Positions 1 through 6,650 of a DNA stretch of 17,440 nt are shown here, piece after piece. Location of the stretch: positions 1 to 17,440 of the forward strand of contig JAEZHZ010000341.1 of the NCBI GenBank assembly GCA_023436745.1. The letters are read 5' to 3'. Source of the DNA: Pseudomonadota bacterium. GTDB lineage: Bacteria; Pseudomonadota; Alphaproteobacteria; Rhizobiales; Devosiaceae. Made by a program: the position numbers and the translations under genes. The notes beneath the pieces were generated by a model. It had not been told where the DNA came from. It searched no databases and was given only the letters and a program-made list of their open reading frames with translations. Within the stretch, counting starts at the first letter, position 1. Each line of letters opens with the position of its first letter.

Positions 1-343
1 CTGCCTCGACCAGGAACCCCTTTGCCGGGCTGCCATCGGCGAGCTCGAGCGGGCCGATACCGAGGGGGGCAGGAATTCGCGAGACGAACAGGCCGAACGC
101 GGCGGGGGTGAGCGACCAGATCTCCACCTCGATGGTGGTGCCGCCCGTCGCGACCCGCAACAGCCCTGGCTTGGGTGGGACGGTGCCGGCCAGCGCGTGG
201 AGGCTGTAGCAGGGCGCGGTGCGCGTAGCGGCGACGAAGGTGGCGCCGAGTTCGTGCAGTTCCCGGTTGAGTGGCATGCCGGTGAGATGGGCGCCCACGA
301 CGACAAGCGGAATCGCGTCCGGCGAAGCGGAAGGGACTGTCAT
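1..343 (-). CDS. Allophanate hydrolase C-terminal-domain-like protein, partial at window edge
   Basis: The first 114 residues are visible, from ATG at 343; the rest lies off the left edge. A GGAG ribosome binding site sits 8 bases upstream, so this is a real gene start and not the middle of a longer enzyme. The protein begins with VVVGAHLTGMPLN and continues with RTAPCYSLHALAGTVPPKPG, EVEIWSL and IPAPLGIGPLELADG. This is the pattern I recognise from the C-terminal domain of AtzF/DUR1,2-type allophanate hydrolases, which in those enzymes acts on the N-carboxycarbamate intermediate. No amidase domain precedes it. It is the fourth gene of the ABC-transporter operon, 53 bases after the binding-protein gene, which suggests that the imported compound is urea-, ureide- or carbamoyl-related. 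Family match is from memory; function as a lone domain is unknown. Confidence 0.75.
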   Translation of the reverse strand, partial: MTVPSASPDAIPLVVVGAHLTGMPLNRELHELGATFVAATRTAPCYSLHALAGTVPPKPGLLRVATGGTTIEVEIWSLTPAAFGLFVSRIPAPLGIGPLELADGSPAKGFLVEA

Positions 344-363
344 ATTGATCTCCGGAAGGAAGA

Positions 364-388
364 ACGGGGAGCCGCCGCGGCTCCCCGT
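364..388 (-). terminator. GC-rich intergenic hairpin after the binding-protein gene
   Basis: A perfect inverted repeat: ACGGGGAGCC (364-373) pairs with GGCTCCCCGT (379-388) around a five-base loop. It lies between the stop of the binding-protein gene (397) and the start of the next gene (343). On the minus strand it is followed by TTCTTCC, not a real U-tract, so it is more likely an attenuator or an mRNA 3'-end stabiliser for the binding-protein message than a full terminator. Confidence 0.6.
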
Positions 389-396
389 GTGAAGGG

Positions 397-1431
397 CTAC
401 TGAGCCGAAGCGAGCTCGAGGCCGTCCCAGGCCTTGACGACGATGTCGTCGGTGAGGATGGCGGAGAGGTCCACCGGGCCGGCCAGCGCCTGCTGCTCGC
501 CTTCACCCAGCTGCAGGTAGGTCATGTAGAAATCCCAGGCGTCAGGCAGGAAGGTGCCGTGCTGGGTCACTCCCTCCGGCGCGGTGTAGTAGGACTTCAC
601 CAGCTCCCAGAACTCGGGCGCCACCGGGTTGTCGCCGAGCGAAGCGGCAGCATATTTGGTCTTCAGCAGTTCGAACGCCTCGTCGTCGTTCGCCATGCCC
701 CAGGCCCAGCCTTTCAACGTCGCCCGCACGAACTTCACCAGCAGTTCAGGATCGCTCTCATAGGTTTCGGCGCGAACCGACAGGGCATCACCCGGGAAGC
801 GGGCAATGGCCTCCGGCGTGATCGAGCGGACCGGGATGCCCTGGACCGGAAGCAGCAGCAGATCGCGCTTTGCGCTCGCAAAGGCCTGGATGCGACCCTG
901 CTCGAAAGAGCGGACGGTGGTGGCATCGCCCTCGCCGGCCACGACGATGCGGACATCGGAGCCTTCCTTGAGGCCGCTCTCCACGATCGAGGCGCGGGTC
1001 ATCGGCACTTCGCCGCCAGCCAGATCGGAGGCGCCGATCACCTTGCCCTTGAGGTCGGCCATGGACTGGATGTCACTGTCGGCCGGCACGACGATGTCGA
1101 AAGTGTCGGGATAGTAGACCTGCATGATGGACTTGAGCGGAAAGTCGCGCTGCACCGCCTGCATGGTCGCCGCCGAGGAGAAGATGCCCCAGTCGACATT
1201 GCCGGCTGCGAGCTGGCGCGCAGCGTCCGAGGAGCCCTTGGAGTAGTTGAGGACGACATCGAGCCCTTCCTCTTCGTAGAAGCCATGCTCCTGGGCCATG
1301 AAGATGGGGAACATCTGGGCAGTCGGGCCGCCTTGGGCGGTGACGCCATGGAACTTGACGAGGTCCTGGGCGGAGGCGGAGCCCGTCAGGGCAGCCAGCA
1401 TTATGCCGGCCGTAAGGATGCGGGATTTCAT
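397..1431 (-). CDS. ABC importer periplasmic substrate-binding protein, NMT1/SsuA/TauA type
   Basis: A 344-residue periplasmic binding protein. It starts with a Sec signal peptide (MKSRILTAGIMLAALTGSAS then AQ, likely cleavage near residue 22). The mature part begins DLVKFHGVTAQGGPTAQMFP and contains FMAQEHGFYEEEGLDVVLN, the hallmark of the NMT1/ThiY/SsuA-like family. Members bind sulfonates, nitrate, hydroxymethylpyrimidine or other small nitrogen or sulfur compounds; the ligand cannot be read from sequence. I chose ATG 1431 because GGAG lies 9 bases before it and the signal peptide then starts with MKSR. An in-frame ATG at 1446 would add MEKTR but has a poorly spaced GAGG. It is third in the operon, after the permease, with hairpins on both sides of the gene. 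Confidence 0.88.
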   Translation of the reverse strand: MKSRILTAGIMLAALTGSASAQDLVKFHGVTAQGGPTAQMFPIFMAQEHGFYEEEGLDVVLNYSKGSSDAARQLAAGNVDWGIFSSAATMQAVQRDFPLKSIMQVYYPDTFDIVVPADSDIQSMADLKGKVIGASDLAGGEVPMTRASIVESGLKEGSDVRIVVAGEGDATTVRSFEQGRIQAFASAKRDLLLLPVQGIPVRSITPEAIARFPGDALSVRAETYESDPELLVKFVRATLKGWAWGMANDDEAFELLKTKYAAASLGDNPVAPEFWELVKSYYTAPEGVTQHGTFLPDAWDFYMTYLQLGEGEQQALAGPVDLSAILTDDIVVKAWDGLELASAQ

Positions 1432-1465
1432 GCGCGTTTTCTCCATTATTGATCAGTTTTCCTCG

Positions 1466-1490
1466 CGCGCGGACCAGTGGCGCCCGCGCG
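1466..1490 (-). other. Hairpin between permease and binding-protein genes
   Basis: CGCGCGG (1466-1472) and CCGCGCG (1484-1490) form a seven-base-pair stem around an 11-base loop, between the permease stop (1497) and the binding-protein start (1431). No U-run follows on the minus strand. It could block exonucleases and allow a processed, more abundant binding-protein mRNA. Confidence 0.45.
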
Positions 1491-1496
1491 GTCGAC

Positions 1497-2348
1497 CTAG
1501 AGCTGCTTCCAGAAGATGATCCGGCTCTCGAGCCACTCGATGAGCTGGTAGATGACCAGGGTGAACACCGAGAGCAGGATGATGAGGGCGAAGACGCCGG
1601 CGATATCGAGCTGGAAGTTCATCGCGTAGATAAGGTAGCCGATGCCTGCGGAGGCGCCGACGAACTCGCCGACGATCACGCCGAGCACGGCCAGCGTCCA
1701 GCACAGCTTCACGCCCGCCATCATGATCGGAAGGGCGTTGGGCAGCAGCAGGAAGCGGAAGGTCTTCCAGCGGCCCGCAGTCAGCGAGCGCATCAACTTC
1801 ACCGCGTTGGGATCGACCGAGGAAAGGCCGGTGAGGGTGTTGAGGAACATCGGGAAGAAGCTCATCACGACCGCCACCGCGATCTTGCTGGGCTGATCGA
1901 ACCCGAACCAGGTGACGAAGATCGGCGCCAGCACGATCTTGGGCGGTGCCTGCAGCGCGACGAGGTAGGGGTAGATGGTGGCCCGCACCGTATCGAACAT
2001 CGCGACCAGCACGCCGAAGATCACGCCGCTCGACAGCCCGATGGCAAAGCCCCAGGCGATCTCGGAAAGCGTCACCCCGACATTGGGCCAGAAATAGTCC
2101 GCGCCCATCACCCGGAAGGTGGCCCAGAACGTGTCCACCGGTGACGGGATGATGAGACGGTGCACGAAGCCGTTCTCGGTGGCGATGTGCCAGATGGCGA
2201 TCACCAGCAGACCGAAGCCGAGCGCCAGCAGGCGGTTGCGGACAAGGCGCTGGGTCTGGCTGCGCTTCTCGGCGGCGATGAAGCGGGCGACCGCATCTTC
2301 GCGGGCGACGGTGGATGTGCCGGGCGTGGCCTGGGCAAGCATGTCCAT
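1497..2348 (-). CDS. ABC importer permease, SsuC/TauC type
   Basis: A 283-residue inner-membrane permease of the BPD_transp_1 family. After a charged cytoplasmic N-terminus comes the first membrane segment (LLALGFGLLVIAIWHIAT). The loop that docks the ATPase is visible as LMRSLTAGRWKTFRFLLLPN, the EAA-type loop of SsuC/TauC relatives. The late segment AVLGVIVGEFVGASAGIGYL is also typical of this group. Length is normal (about 250-290). Start ATG 2348 has AAGGAG six bases upstream, and that site overlaps the end of the ATPase gene, whose stop is only 10 bases away, so the two are probably translated together. It works with the ATPase upstream and the binding protein downstream. Confidence 0.92.
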   Translation of the reverse strand: MDMLAQATPGTSTVAREDAVARFIAAEKRSQTQRLVRNRLLALGFGLLVIAIWHIATENGFVHRLIIPSPVDTFWATFRVMGADYFWPNVGVTLSEIAWGFAIGLSSGVIFGVLVAMFDTVRATIYPYLVALQAPPKIVLAPIFVTWFGFDQPSKIAVAVVMSFFPMFLNTLTGLSSVDPNAVKLMRSLTAGRWKTFRFLLLPNALPIMMAGVKLCWTLAVLGVIVGEFVGASAGIGYLIYAMNFQLDIAGVFALIILLSVFTLVIYQLIEWLESRIIFWKQL

Positions 2349-2358
2349 GGCGATCTCC

Positions 2359-3117
2359 TTAGTGGTCCACGCCGAGCATGCGGCGGATGTCGTAGACGTG
2401 TTCGGTGTAGCGGGGGTCGCGCATCACGTCGGTGGTACGCGGGCGGGGCAGGTCGACCTCGACGATGCCCTCGAGCCGTCCCGGGCGCGGCGTCATCACG
2501 AAGATGCGGTCGGACAGGAACACGGCCTCCCCGATATTGTGGGTGACGAAGACCACCGTCTTGCCGGTCTTCTCCCAGATGCGGAGCAGTTCGACGTTCA
2601 TGGTCTCGCGGGTGAATTCGTCGAGCGCGCCGAACGGCTCATCCATCAGCAGGACGCGGGGGTCGTGGGCGAGAAGCCGGGCCAGCGCCACGCGCTGGCG
2701 CATGCCGCCCGAGAGTTCGCCGGGATAGCGGTCGCCGAAACCGTTGAGGCCGACGAGATCAAGCAGTTCGTCGGTGCGCTCCGCCTGCTGCTTGCTGTCG
2801 AGGCCCAGGATCTCGCCGGGCAGGCGGACGTTCTGGCGGATGGTGCGCCAAGGGAACAGCACCGAGGTCTGGAACATCATGCCGATGTCGCGCCTTGGGG
2901 CGTCGTGGTGCTGGCCGGCAAGGACCAGATCGCCATCGGTCTTCTGCTCAAGGCCGCCCAGGATGGACAACAGGGTGGACTTGCCGCATCCGCTCGGCCC
3001 CACCAGGGATATGAACTCGCCTTCGTTGATGGTGAAGGACACGTTGGTGAGCGCTACCAGCGGGCCAGTGGCCGTCGCGTAGACCTTGTCCAGATTGGCG
3101 CCTTCAATAAGTCCCAT
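2359..3117 (-). CDS. ABC importer ATP-binding protein, SsuB/TauB type
   Basis: A 252-residue ATPase that powers the importer. From the chosen start the motifs are: Walker A GPSGCGKST (about 40-48), Q-loop in MMFQTSVLFPW (about 80-90), signature LSGGMRQR (about 135-142), Walker B VLLMDEPFGALD (about 155-166) and H-loop VTH (about 191-193). The FPWRT Q-loop context and GALDEFTRE after Walker B are typical of SsuB/TauB/NrtD-like ATPases. ATG 3117 is preferred because GGAG lies seven bases upstream; ATG 3123, two codons earlier, is only one base from that site. This is the promoter-proximal gene of a four-gene operon and sits directly behind a sigma-54 promoter. Confidence 0.93.
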   Translation of the reverse strand: MGLIEGANLDKVYATATGPLVALTNVSFTINEGEFISLVGPSGCGKSTLLSILGGLEQKTDGDLVLAGQHHDAPRRDIGMMFQTSVLFPWRTIRQNVRLPGEILGLDSKQQAERTDELLDLVGLNGFGDRYPGELSGGMRQRVALARLLAHDPRVLLMDEPFGALDEFTRETMNVELLRIWEKTGKTVVFVTHNIGEAVFLSDRIFVMTPRPGRLEGIVEVDLPRPRTTDVMRDPRYTEHVYDIRRMLGVDH

Positions 3118-3128
3118 GGGCATTCTCC

Positions 3129-3152
3129 GATTGCATGCAATCTTGAATGCAA
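3129..3152 (-). promoter_or_regulatory. Tandem TTGxATGCAA operator-like elements
   Basis: TTGCATGCAA (3131-3140, inside the perfect 14-base palindrome GATTGCATGCAATC at 3129-3142) is followed by TTGAATGCAA (3143-3152). The spacing start to start is 12 bases, roughly one helical turn. The first covers the expected transcription start and abuts the ribosome binding site; the second contains the -12 element. TTGnATnCAA-like palindromes are typical of GntR-family regulators, but the cognate protein is not identified here. Confidence 0.5.
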
Positions 3153-3164
3153 TAGACGTGCCAG
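3148..3164 (-). promoter_or_regulatory. Sigma-54 (RpoN) -24/-12 promoter
   Basis: On the minus strand the sequence reads CTGGCACGTCTATTGCA. This matches the sigma-54 consensus TGGCAC-N5-TTGCA exactly, with ten bases between the invariant GG and GC. Transcription should start near 3137, leaving a leader of about 20 bases with GGAG at 3125-3128 before ATG 3117. Sigma-54 promoters need an enhancer-binding activator (such as NtrC under nitrogen limitation), which suits an importer of a nitrogen compound. Confidence 0.8.
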
Positions 3165-3214
3165 CAGTCTTACCGCGGGATTGCGGGCGTCGGCGGTGGA
3201 GTGCCCTGACCTTT

Positions 3215-3260
3215 TGCTCATTTATTGAGCATAGGTGTTGGTGATGCCTAGGATATAGGC
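3215..3260. promoter_or_regulatory. Two inverted repeats upstream of the sigma-54 promoter
   Basis: TGCTCA-TTTAT-TGAGCA (3215-3231) and GCCTA-GGATA-TAGGC (3246-3260) lie about 50-100 bases upstream of the -24 element, a usual distance for activator sites at sigma-54 promoters. They also lie upstream of clcA on the other strand and could serve it. Only the symmetry and position are seen; no known recognition sequence was matched. The rest of 3165-3383 shows no other clear signal. Confidence 0.3.
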
Positions 3261-3383
3261 TTGTACGTTGATGATGGCCACTCGCGTGTGTTTTGACCCG
3301 GCTGGGCCGTGCCAGCGCTGCCGAGCATTGAACCCGTGAGCCTGTGTTGCCGTTGGGTGACCACTTGAAGTCTGCCGAAGGGG

Positions 3384-4718
3384 GTGGACGTGGAGGGTAC
3401 TGTCCCGGAATGGTCTTTGCCCGAAGGCACGTCGGGGCAGTGGCGCTACATTGCGCTGGGCGCGGCTGTGGGCGTGATCGGGTCCATGTTCCACCTTGCG
3501 ATCAACGCCGTGCTGCAATGGCCGACGCATCTGCGGGAGCTGGTCGATGGACCGCTGCTGGTGCCGGCGGCCGCACTGATCACCATGGGGGTGACGGTCG
3601 CGGTGGTGGCCCTGGTGCGGCATGCGGCGCCGGAAGCGGGCGGCAGCGGCGTCCAGGAGGTGGAAGGTGCGATGGTCGGCCAGCGCCACGTCCATGGGGC
3701 GCGGGTGCTGCCGGTCAAGTTCCTTGGTGGCGTCGCGGCGATCGGCTCGGGGCTGGTGCTGGGGAGAGAAGGGCCGACCATTCACATCGGTGCGTCGGTG
3801 GCGCAGATGCTGTCGGCCCGCCTCAACCTCGACGCAACGGAGCGCAGCGGCCTTCTGGCCGCGGGCGCAGCCGCGGGACTGGCCTGCGCCTTCAATTCGC
3901 CCGTCGCTGGCGTGCTGTTCGTCATCGAGGAAACACGGCGTCAGTTTCCCTACCAGTTTCGCACCTACATGGCCGTCATCGCCGCTGCGCTGTTGTCGAC
4001 CGTGATGACGCAGTGGATCGGCGGGCAGGCCCCCGACCTGACGCTGGCCGCTCCTGAGGCGCCCCTCGTCCTGTTGCCGCTGTTCGTGCTGCTTGGCTGC
4101 GTGCTGGGTCTGCTCGGGGTGCTGCTAAATGCCAGCATCCTCAAGGCGCTCGCGTTTGCGGGCTCGGCACAGGCACGCACGCCCTACCTCTATCCCGCGC
4201 TTGTCGGCCTCGCCGTGGGCGCATTGCTGGTGCTGTGGCCACAGGCGGTCACAGGCGGGGAAGCAGTGATCCCGCAACTGGTGCGGGAGCAGCCGGGCGC
4301 CCTGGTGCTGCTGGCGCTCGCGGCGGTGCGATTCTGTACAACCGTCGGGAGCTACTCGACGGGCGTGCCGGGTGGGATTTTTGCGCCCATCCTGTCACTA
4401 GCGGCCTGCGTCGGGCTGGCATGGGCGGGCTTCGCCGCCGCAATCGTGCCCGGCGGCGACATCGTTCCAGCGGCCTTCGCGATTGCTGCCATGGGCGGGT
4501 TGTTCACTGCATCGGTTCGCGCGCCCCTTGTCGGGGTGGTCCTGACGCTGGAACTCACCGGAGCGTATGCCGTCGCCGTTCCGCTGCTGGCAACCTGCCT
4601 GTCCGCCAACCTCGTGGCGCAGGCGCTGGGCGGCAAGCCGATATACGCGCAACTGCTGGAGCGCACGCTGAGCCTCGCCGCCAAGACCCCCGTACGGCCG
4701 GCAGCGACGGCCGACTAG
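3384..4718 (+). CDS. clcA: ClcA-type chloride/proton antiporter
   Basis: A 444-residue multi-pass membrane protein of the CLC family, alignable by eye with E. coli ClcA over most of its length. Visible landmarks: GSGVQ (87-91, selectivity loop), GREGP (127-131) with gating Glu129, FNSPVAGVLFVIEE (170-183) with the inner proton glutamate at about 183, GIFAP (331-335), and the chloride-coordinating Tyr421 in GGKPIYAQLL. Both glutamates are kept, so exchange of chloride for protons is expected, as in acid resistance. The first loop ends in Gln where ClcA has Pro (GSGIP). No C-terminal CBS domains. The start is GTG 3384 or GTG 3390; the latter is better spaced from AAGG, and a TGA at 3366 excludes longer versions. 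The stop interlocks with that of the convergent neighbour. Confidence 0.93.
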   Translation: MDVEGTVPEWSLPEGTSGQWRYIALGAAVGVIGSMFHLAINAVLQWPTHLRELVDGPLLVPAAALITMGVTVAVVALVRHAAPEAGGSGVQEVEGAMVGQRHVHGARVLPVKFLGGVAAIGSGLVLGREGPTIHIGASVAQMLSARLNLDATERSGLLAAGAAAGLACAFNSPVAGVLFVIEETRRQFPYQFRTYMAVIAAALLSTVMTQWIGGQAPDLTLAAPEAPLVLLPLFVLLGCVLGLLGVLLNASILKALAFAGSAQARTPYLYPALVGLAVGALLVLWPQAVTGGEAVIPQLVREQPGALVLLALAAVRFCTTVGSYSTGVPGGIFAPILSLAACVGLAWAGFAAAIVPGGDIVPAAFAIAAMGGLFTASVRAPLVGVVLTLELTGAYAVAVPLLATCLSANLVAQALGGKPIYAQLLERTLSLAAKTPVRPAATAD

Positions 4719-5416
4719 GCCGCTGCCTCGCCCGGCGCCTCCGGAATCCAGTGACCGTCGGCGGTGCGCCGGAAGCGTGGCGAAGCGAGCGGAGCGGCAA
4801 TGCGATCCACGTAGGGAGCGAGTGCGTCCCGCCAGGCCTGTCCCTGCAGCATGGCGGCGAGCACGCCGACGGGCTCGATCCCGCACTTGCCGAGAAGGCG
4901 CAGCACTGTGGCCATGGAACTGCCCGAACTGATGACGTCGTCCACCAGTACGACGCGGCGTCCGGCCAGCAGCGGGAGCATGCGCGGATCGACAAAGAGC
5001 GTCTTGCCGTGGCCGGGGCTGGTGATCGAGCTCAGCGGCTCGGAATACTCGTCGCGATACCAGAACTTGCGCGAGGTGCTGAGCGGCACCATGCGGGTGT
5101 GACCCAGCCGCCGGGCGACATTGCCCGCGAGCGGCAGCCCGAGGGTCGGAACGCCAATGATGACGTCGGGTGCCAGCGGACGGGCCATCTCGGCCATCGC
5201 CGTTGCCAGCGCGTCCTCGACGGCAAAGCTCGCCTGGTTGACGATGAGCGAAGCCACGGCCTGCTGGCCGTCTCCCGGTAGCACCCGCAGGGGAAGCAGC
5301 AGCTGCCGGCCGTCGGCGAAGCTGGCGGGATAGCTGTCGAGGTAACCGGCGGGCGCGGCGGAGTAGGTGCCCGGCGCGGCAATGTCCTGCCAGAAATGGT
5401 GGGGTTCAGGCGGCAA
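4715..5416 (-). CDS. Type I phosphoribosyltransferase, probably purine base salvage
   Basis: A 233-residue cytosolic enzyme. The PRPP-binding motif VVLVDDVISSGSS is at about 155-167, preceded by DVIIGVPTLGLPLAGNVARRLG (about 84-105), the usual core of the PF00156 fold. The N-terminal section with HHFWQDI and the flexible segment with FWYRDEYSEPL fit adenine/xanthine/orotate-like transferases; I cannot tell which base is used. It would join a free base to PRPP to give a nucleotide, fitting the neighbouring nucleoside hydrolase and deaminases. The only possible start is TTG 5416: no in-frame ATG or GTG lies upstream before a TAG near 5480, and no clear ribosome binding site is seen, so translation may be weak. 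Its TAG overlaps the TAG of clcA in CTAG (4715-4718). Confidence 0.85.
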   Translation of the reverse strand: MPPEPHHFWQDIAAPGTYSAAPAGYLDSYPASFADGRQLLLPLRVLPGDGQQAVASLIVNQASFAVEDALATAMAEMARPLAPDVIIGVPTLGLPLAGNVARRLGHTRMVPLSTSRKFWYRDEYSEPLSSITSPGHGKTLFVDPRMLPLLAGRRVVLVDDVISSGSSMATVLRLLGKCGIEPVGVLAAMLQGQAWRDALAPYVDRIAAPLASPRFRRTADGHWIPEAPGEAAA

Positions 5417-5489
5417 GGCGTCTCTCGTCTTGTGGGTGAGGTGAAAATGGGGGTAGGTCAGCCGGACCTTTGCACGAGACTAGCAAGCC

Positions 5490-6650
5490 ATGAACAGCGG
5501 CCACAACAATCCCTTCGAACTTGAGAGCATGATCGCGCTGCGGCGCGACCTCCACCAGTATCCGGAGCTCGGATTCGAGGAGGTGCGAACGAGCGGCATC
5601 GTCGCTTCCATGCTGGAAGAGGCCGGCATCGAGGTGCATCGCGGCCTCGGGCGCACCGGCGTCGTCGGCACGCTGCGCGTGGGCGACGGCGCCCGGCGGA
5701 TCGCGCTCCGCGCCGACATGGATGCGCTCGCCATGCCTGAACTCGCCGATCGGCCGTATCGCTCGACGACGCCGGGCAGCATGCATGCCTGCGGCCATGA
5801 CGGGCACACCGTGATGCTCCTGGCGGCGGCACGGCACCTCGCGCGGACCCGCAACTTCTCCGGCACGGTGCATTTCATCTTCCAGCCGGCCGAGGAGGGG
5901 CGCGGCGGGGCGCGGGCGATGATCGAGGATGGCTTCTTCGCACGCTTCCCCGTCGACGCGGTCTACGGGCTGCACAACATGCCGGGGCTCGCCACCGACG
6001 AGATGGCAGTGGTGACGGGGCCGCAGCTGGCTTCCTCCGACAGCTGGGAGGTGCGTTTCCGCGGGGTCGGAACGCATGGAGCCAAGCCGCATCTGGGGCG
6101 TGACGCCATGACCGCCGCAGCCCATTTCCTCACCGCCATCCATACGATCGTGGCTCGCGTGGTCGATCCCCTGCAGCCGGCTGTGGTCAGCGCCTGCGCC
6201 ACCGAGGGCGGTACGTTCGCGGCGCTGAACGTGATTCCCGATGAGGTGCGCATCGGGGGTACCGCCCGCGCGTATACGCCGGAGGTGCGCGACCAGCTCG
6301 AGGCGGCCATCGGCCAGCTTGCGCAGGGTGTCGCCACGATGTTTGGCATCGAAGCCGACTACACCTTCACCCGGCGCATCCCGCCCGTCGTCAACGACGC
6401 GGAGGCGGCCCGCCGGGCGCTCGCGGCCGCAAGCGCCGTTACCGGTCAGCCGGTCCGCACCGACTTCCCGCCCTCCACGGCGGGCGATGACTTTGCCTTC
6501 TTCAGTTCCGAGGTGCCGGGGGCCTATGTGTGGCTCGGCAATGGAATGGAAGGCGCTCCCCACCACAATTCCCTCTACGACTTCAACGACGACGCGATCC
6601 TGACGGGTGCCCGCTTCTGGACGCAACTGGTGGAAAACGAACTGACCTAG
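5490..6650 (+). CDS. M20D-family metal-dependent amidohydrolase (hippurate/N-acyl-amino-acid hydrolase type)
   Basis: A 386-residue cytosolic hydrolase with the di-metal signatures of peptidase family M20D: ADMDAL (75-80), HACGHDGH (99-106), PAEEG (133-137), GLHN with His162, and PHHNSLYDFND near residue 360. The middle section is the dimerisation domain (WEVRFRGVGTHGAKPH, GGTFAALNVIPDEV). Relatives cleave hippurate, N-acyl amino acids, indole-acetyl amino acids or aminobenzoyl-glutamate; the substrate here is unknown. It is a lone plus-strand gene between two minus-strand purine genes. Its start is 73 bases from the phosphoribosyltransferase start (divergent) and its stop interlocks with that of the nucleoside hydrolase. 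No strong ribosome binding site precedes ATG 5490; ATG 5529 is a fallback. Confidence 0.9.
   Translation: MNSGHNNPFELESMIALRRDLHQYPELGFEEVRTSGIVASMLEEAGIEVHRGLGRTGVVGTLRVGDGARRIALRADMDALAMPELADRPYRSTTPGSMHACGHDGHTVMLLAAARHLARTRNFSGTVHFIFQPAEEGRGGARAMIEDGFFARFPVDAVYGLHNMPGLATDEMAVVTGPQLASSDSWEVRFRGVGTHGAKPHLGRDAMTAAAHFLTAIHTIVARVVDPLQPAVVSACATEGGTFAALNVIPDEVRIGGTARAYTPEVRDQLEAAIGQLAQGVATMFGIEADYTFTRRIPPVVNDAEAARRALAAASAVTGQPVRTDFPPSTAGDDFAFFSSEVPGAYVWLGNGMEGAPHHNSLYDFNDDAILTGARFWTQLVENELT

Noticed and set aside
2119..3228. Plus-strand open frame of 369 codons opposite the SsuB-type ATPase
   Set aside because: Antisense to all ATPase motifs, no recognisable domain.
3225..3254. Possible sigma-70 promoter for clcA (TTGAGC then TAGGAT)
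   Set aside because: Both boxes deviate strongly and the spacer is 18 bases; too weak to annotate.
3296..3316. Second TGGCACG (-24-like) on the minus strand at 3309-3315
   Set aside because: The only GC at about the right place gives nine instead of ten bases between GG and GC and lacks the TT of the -12 box.
3222..3785. Minus-strand open frame of 187 codons upstream of the importer operon and into clcA
   Set aside because: Antisense to the conserved CLC start and rich in His/Arg/Gln; no family signal.
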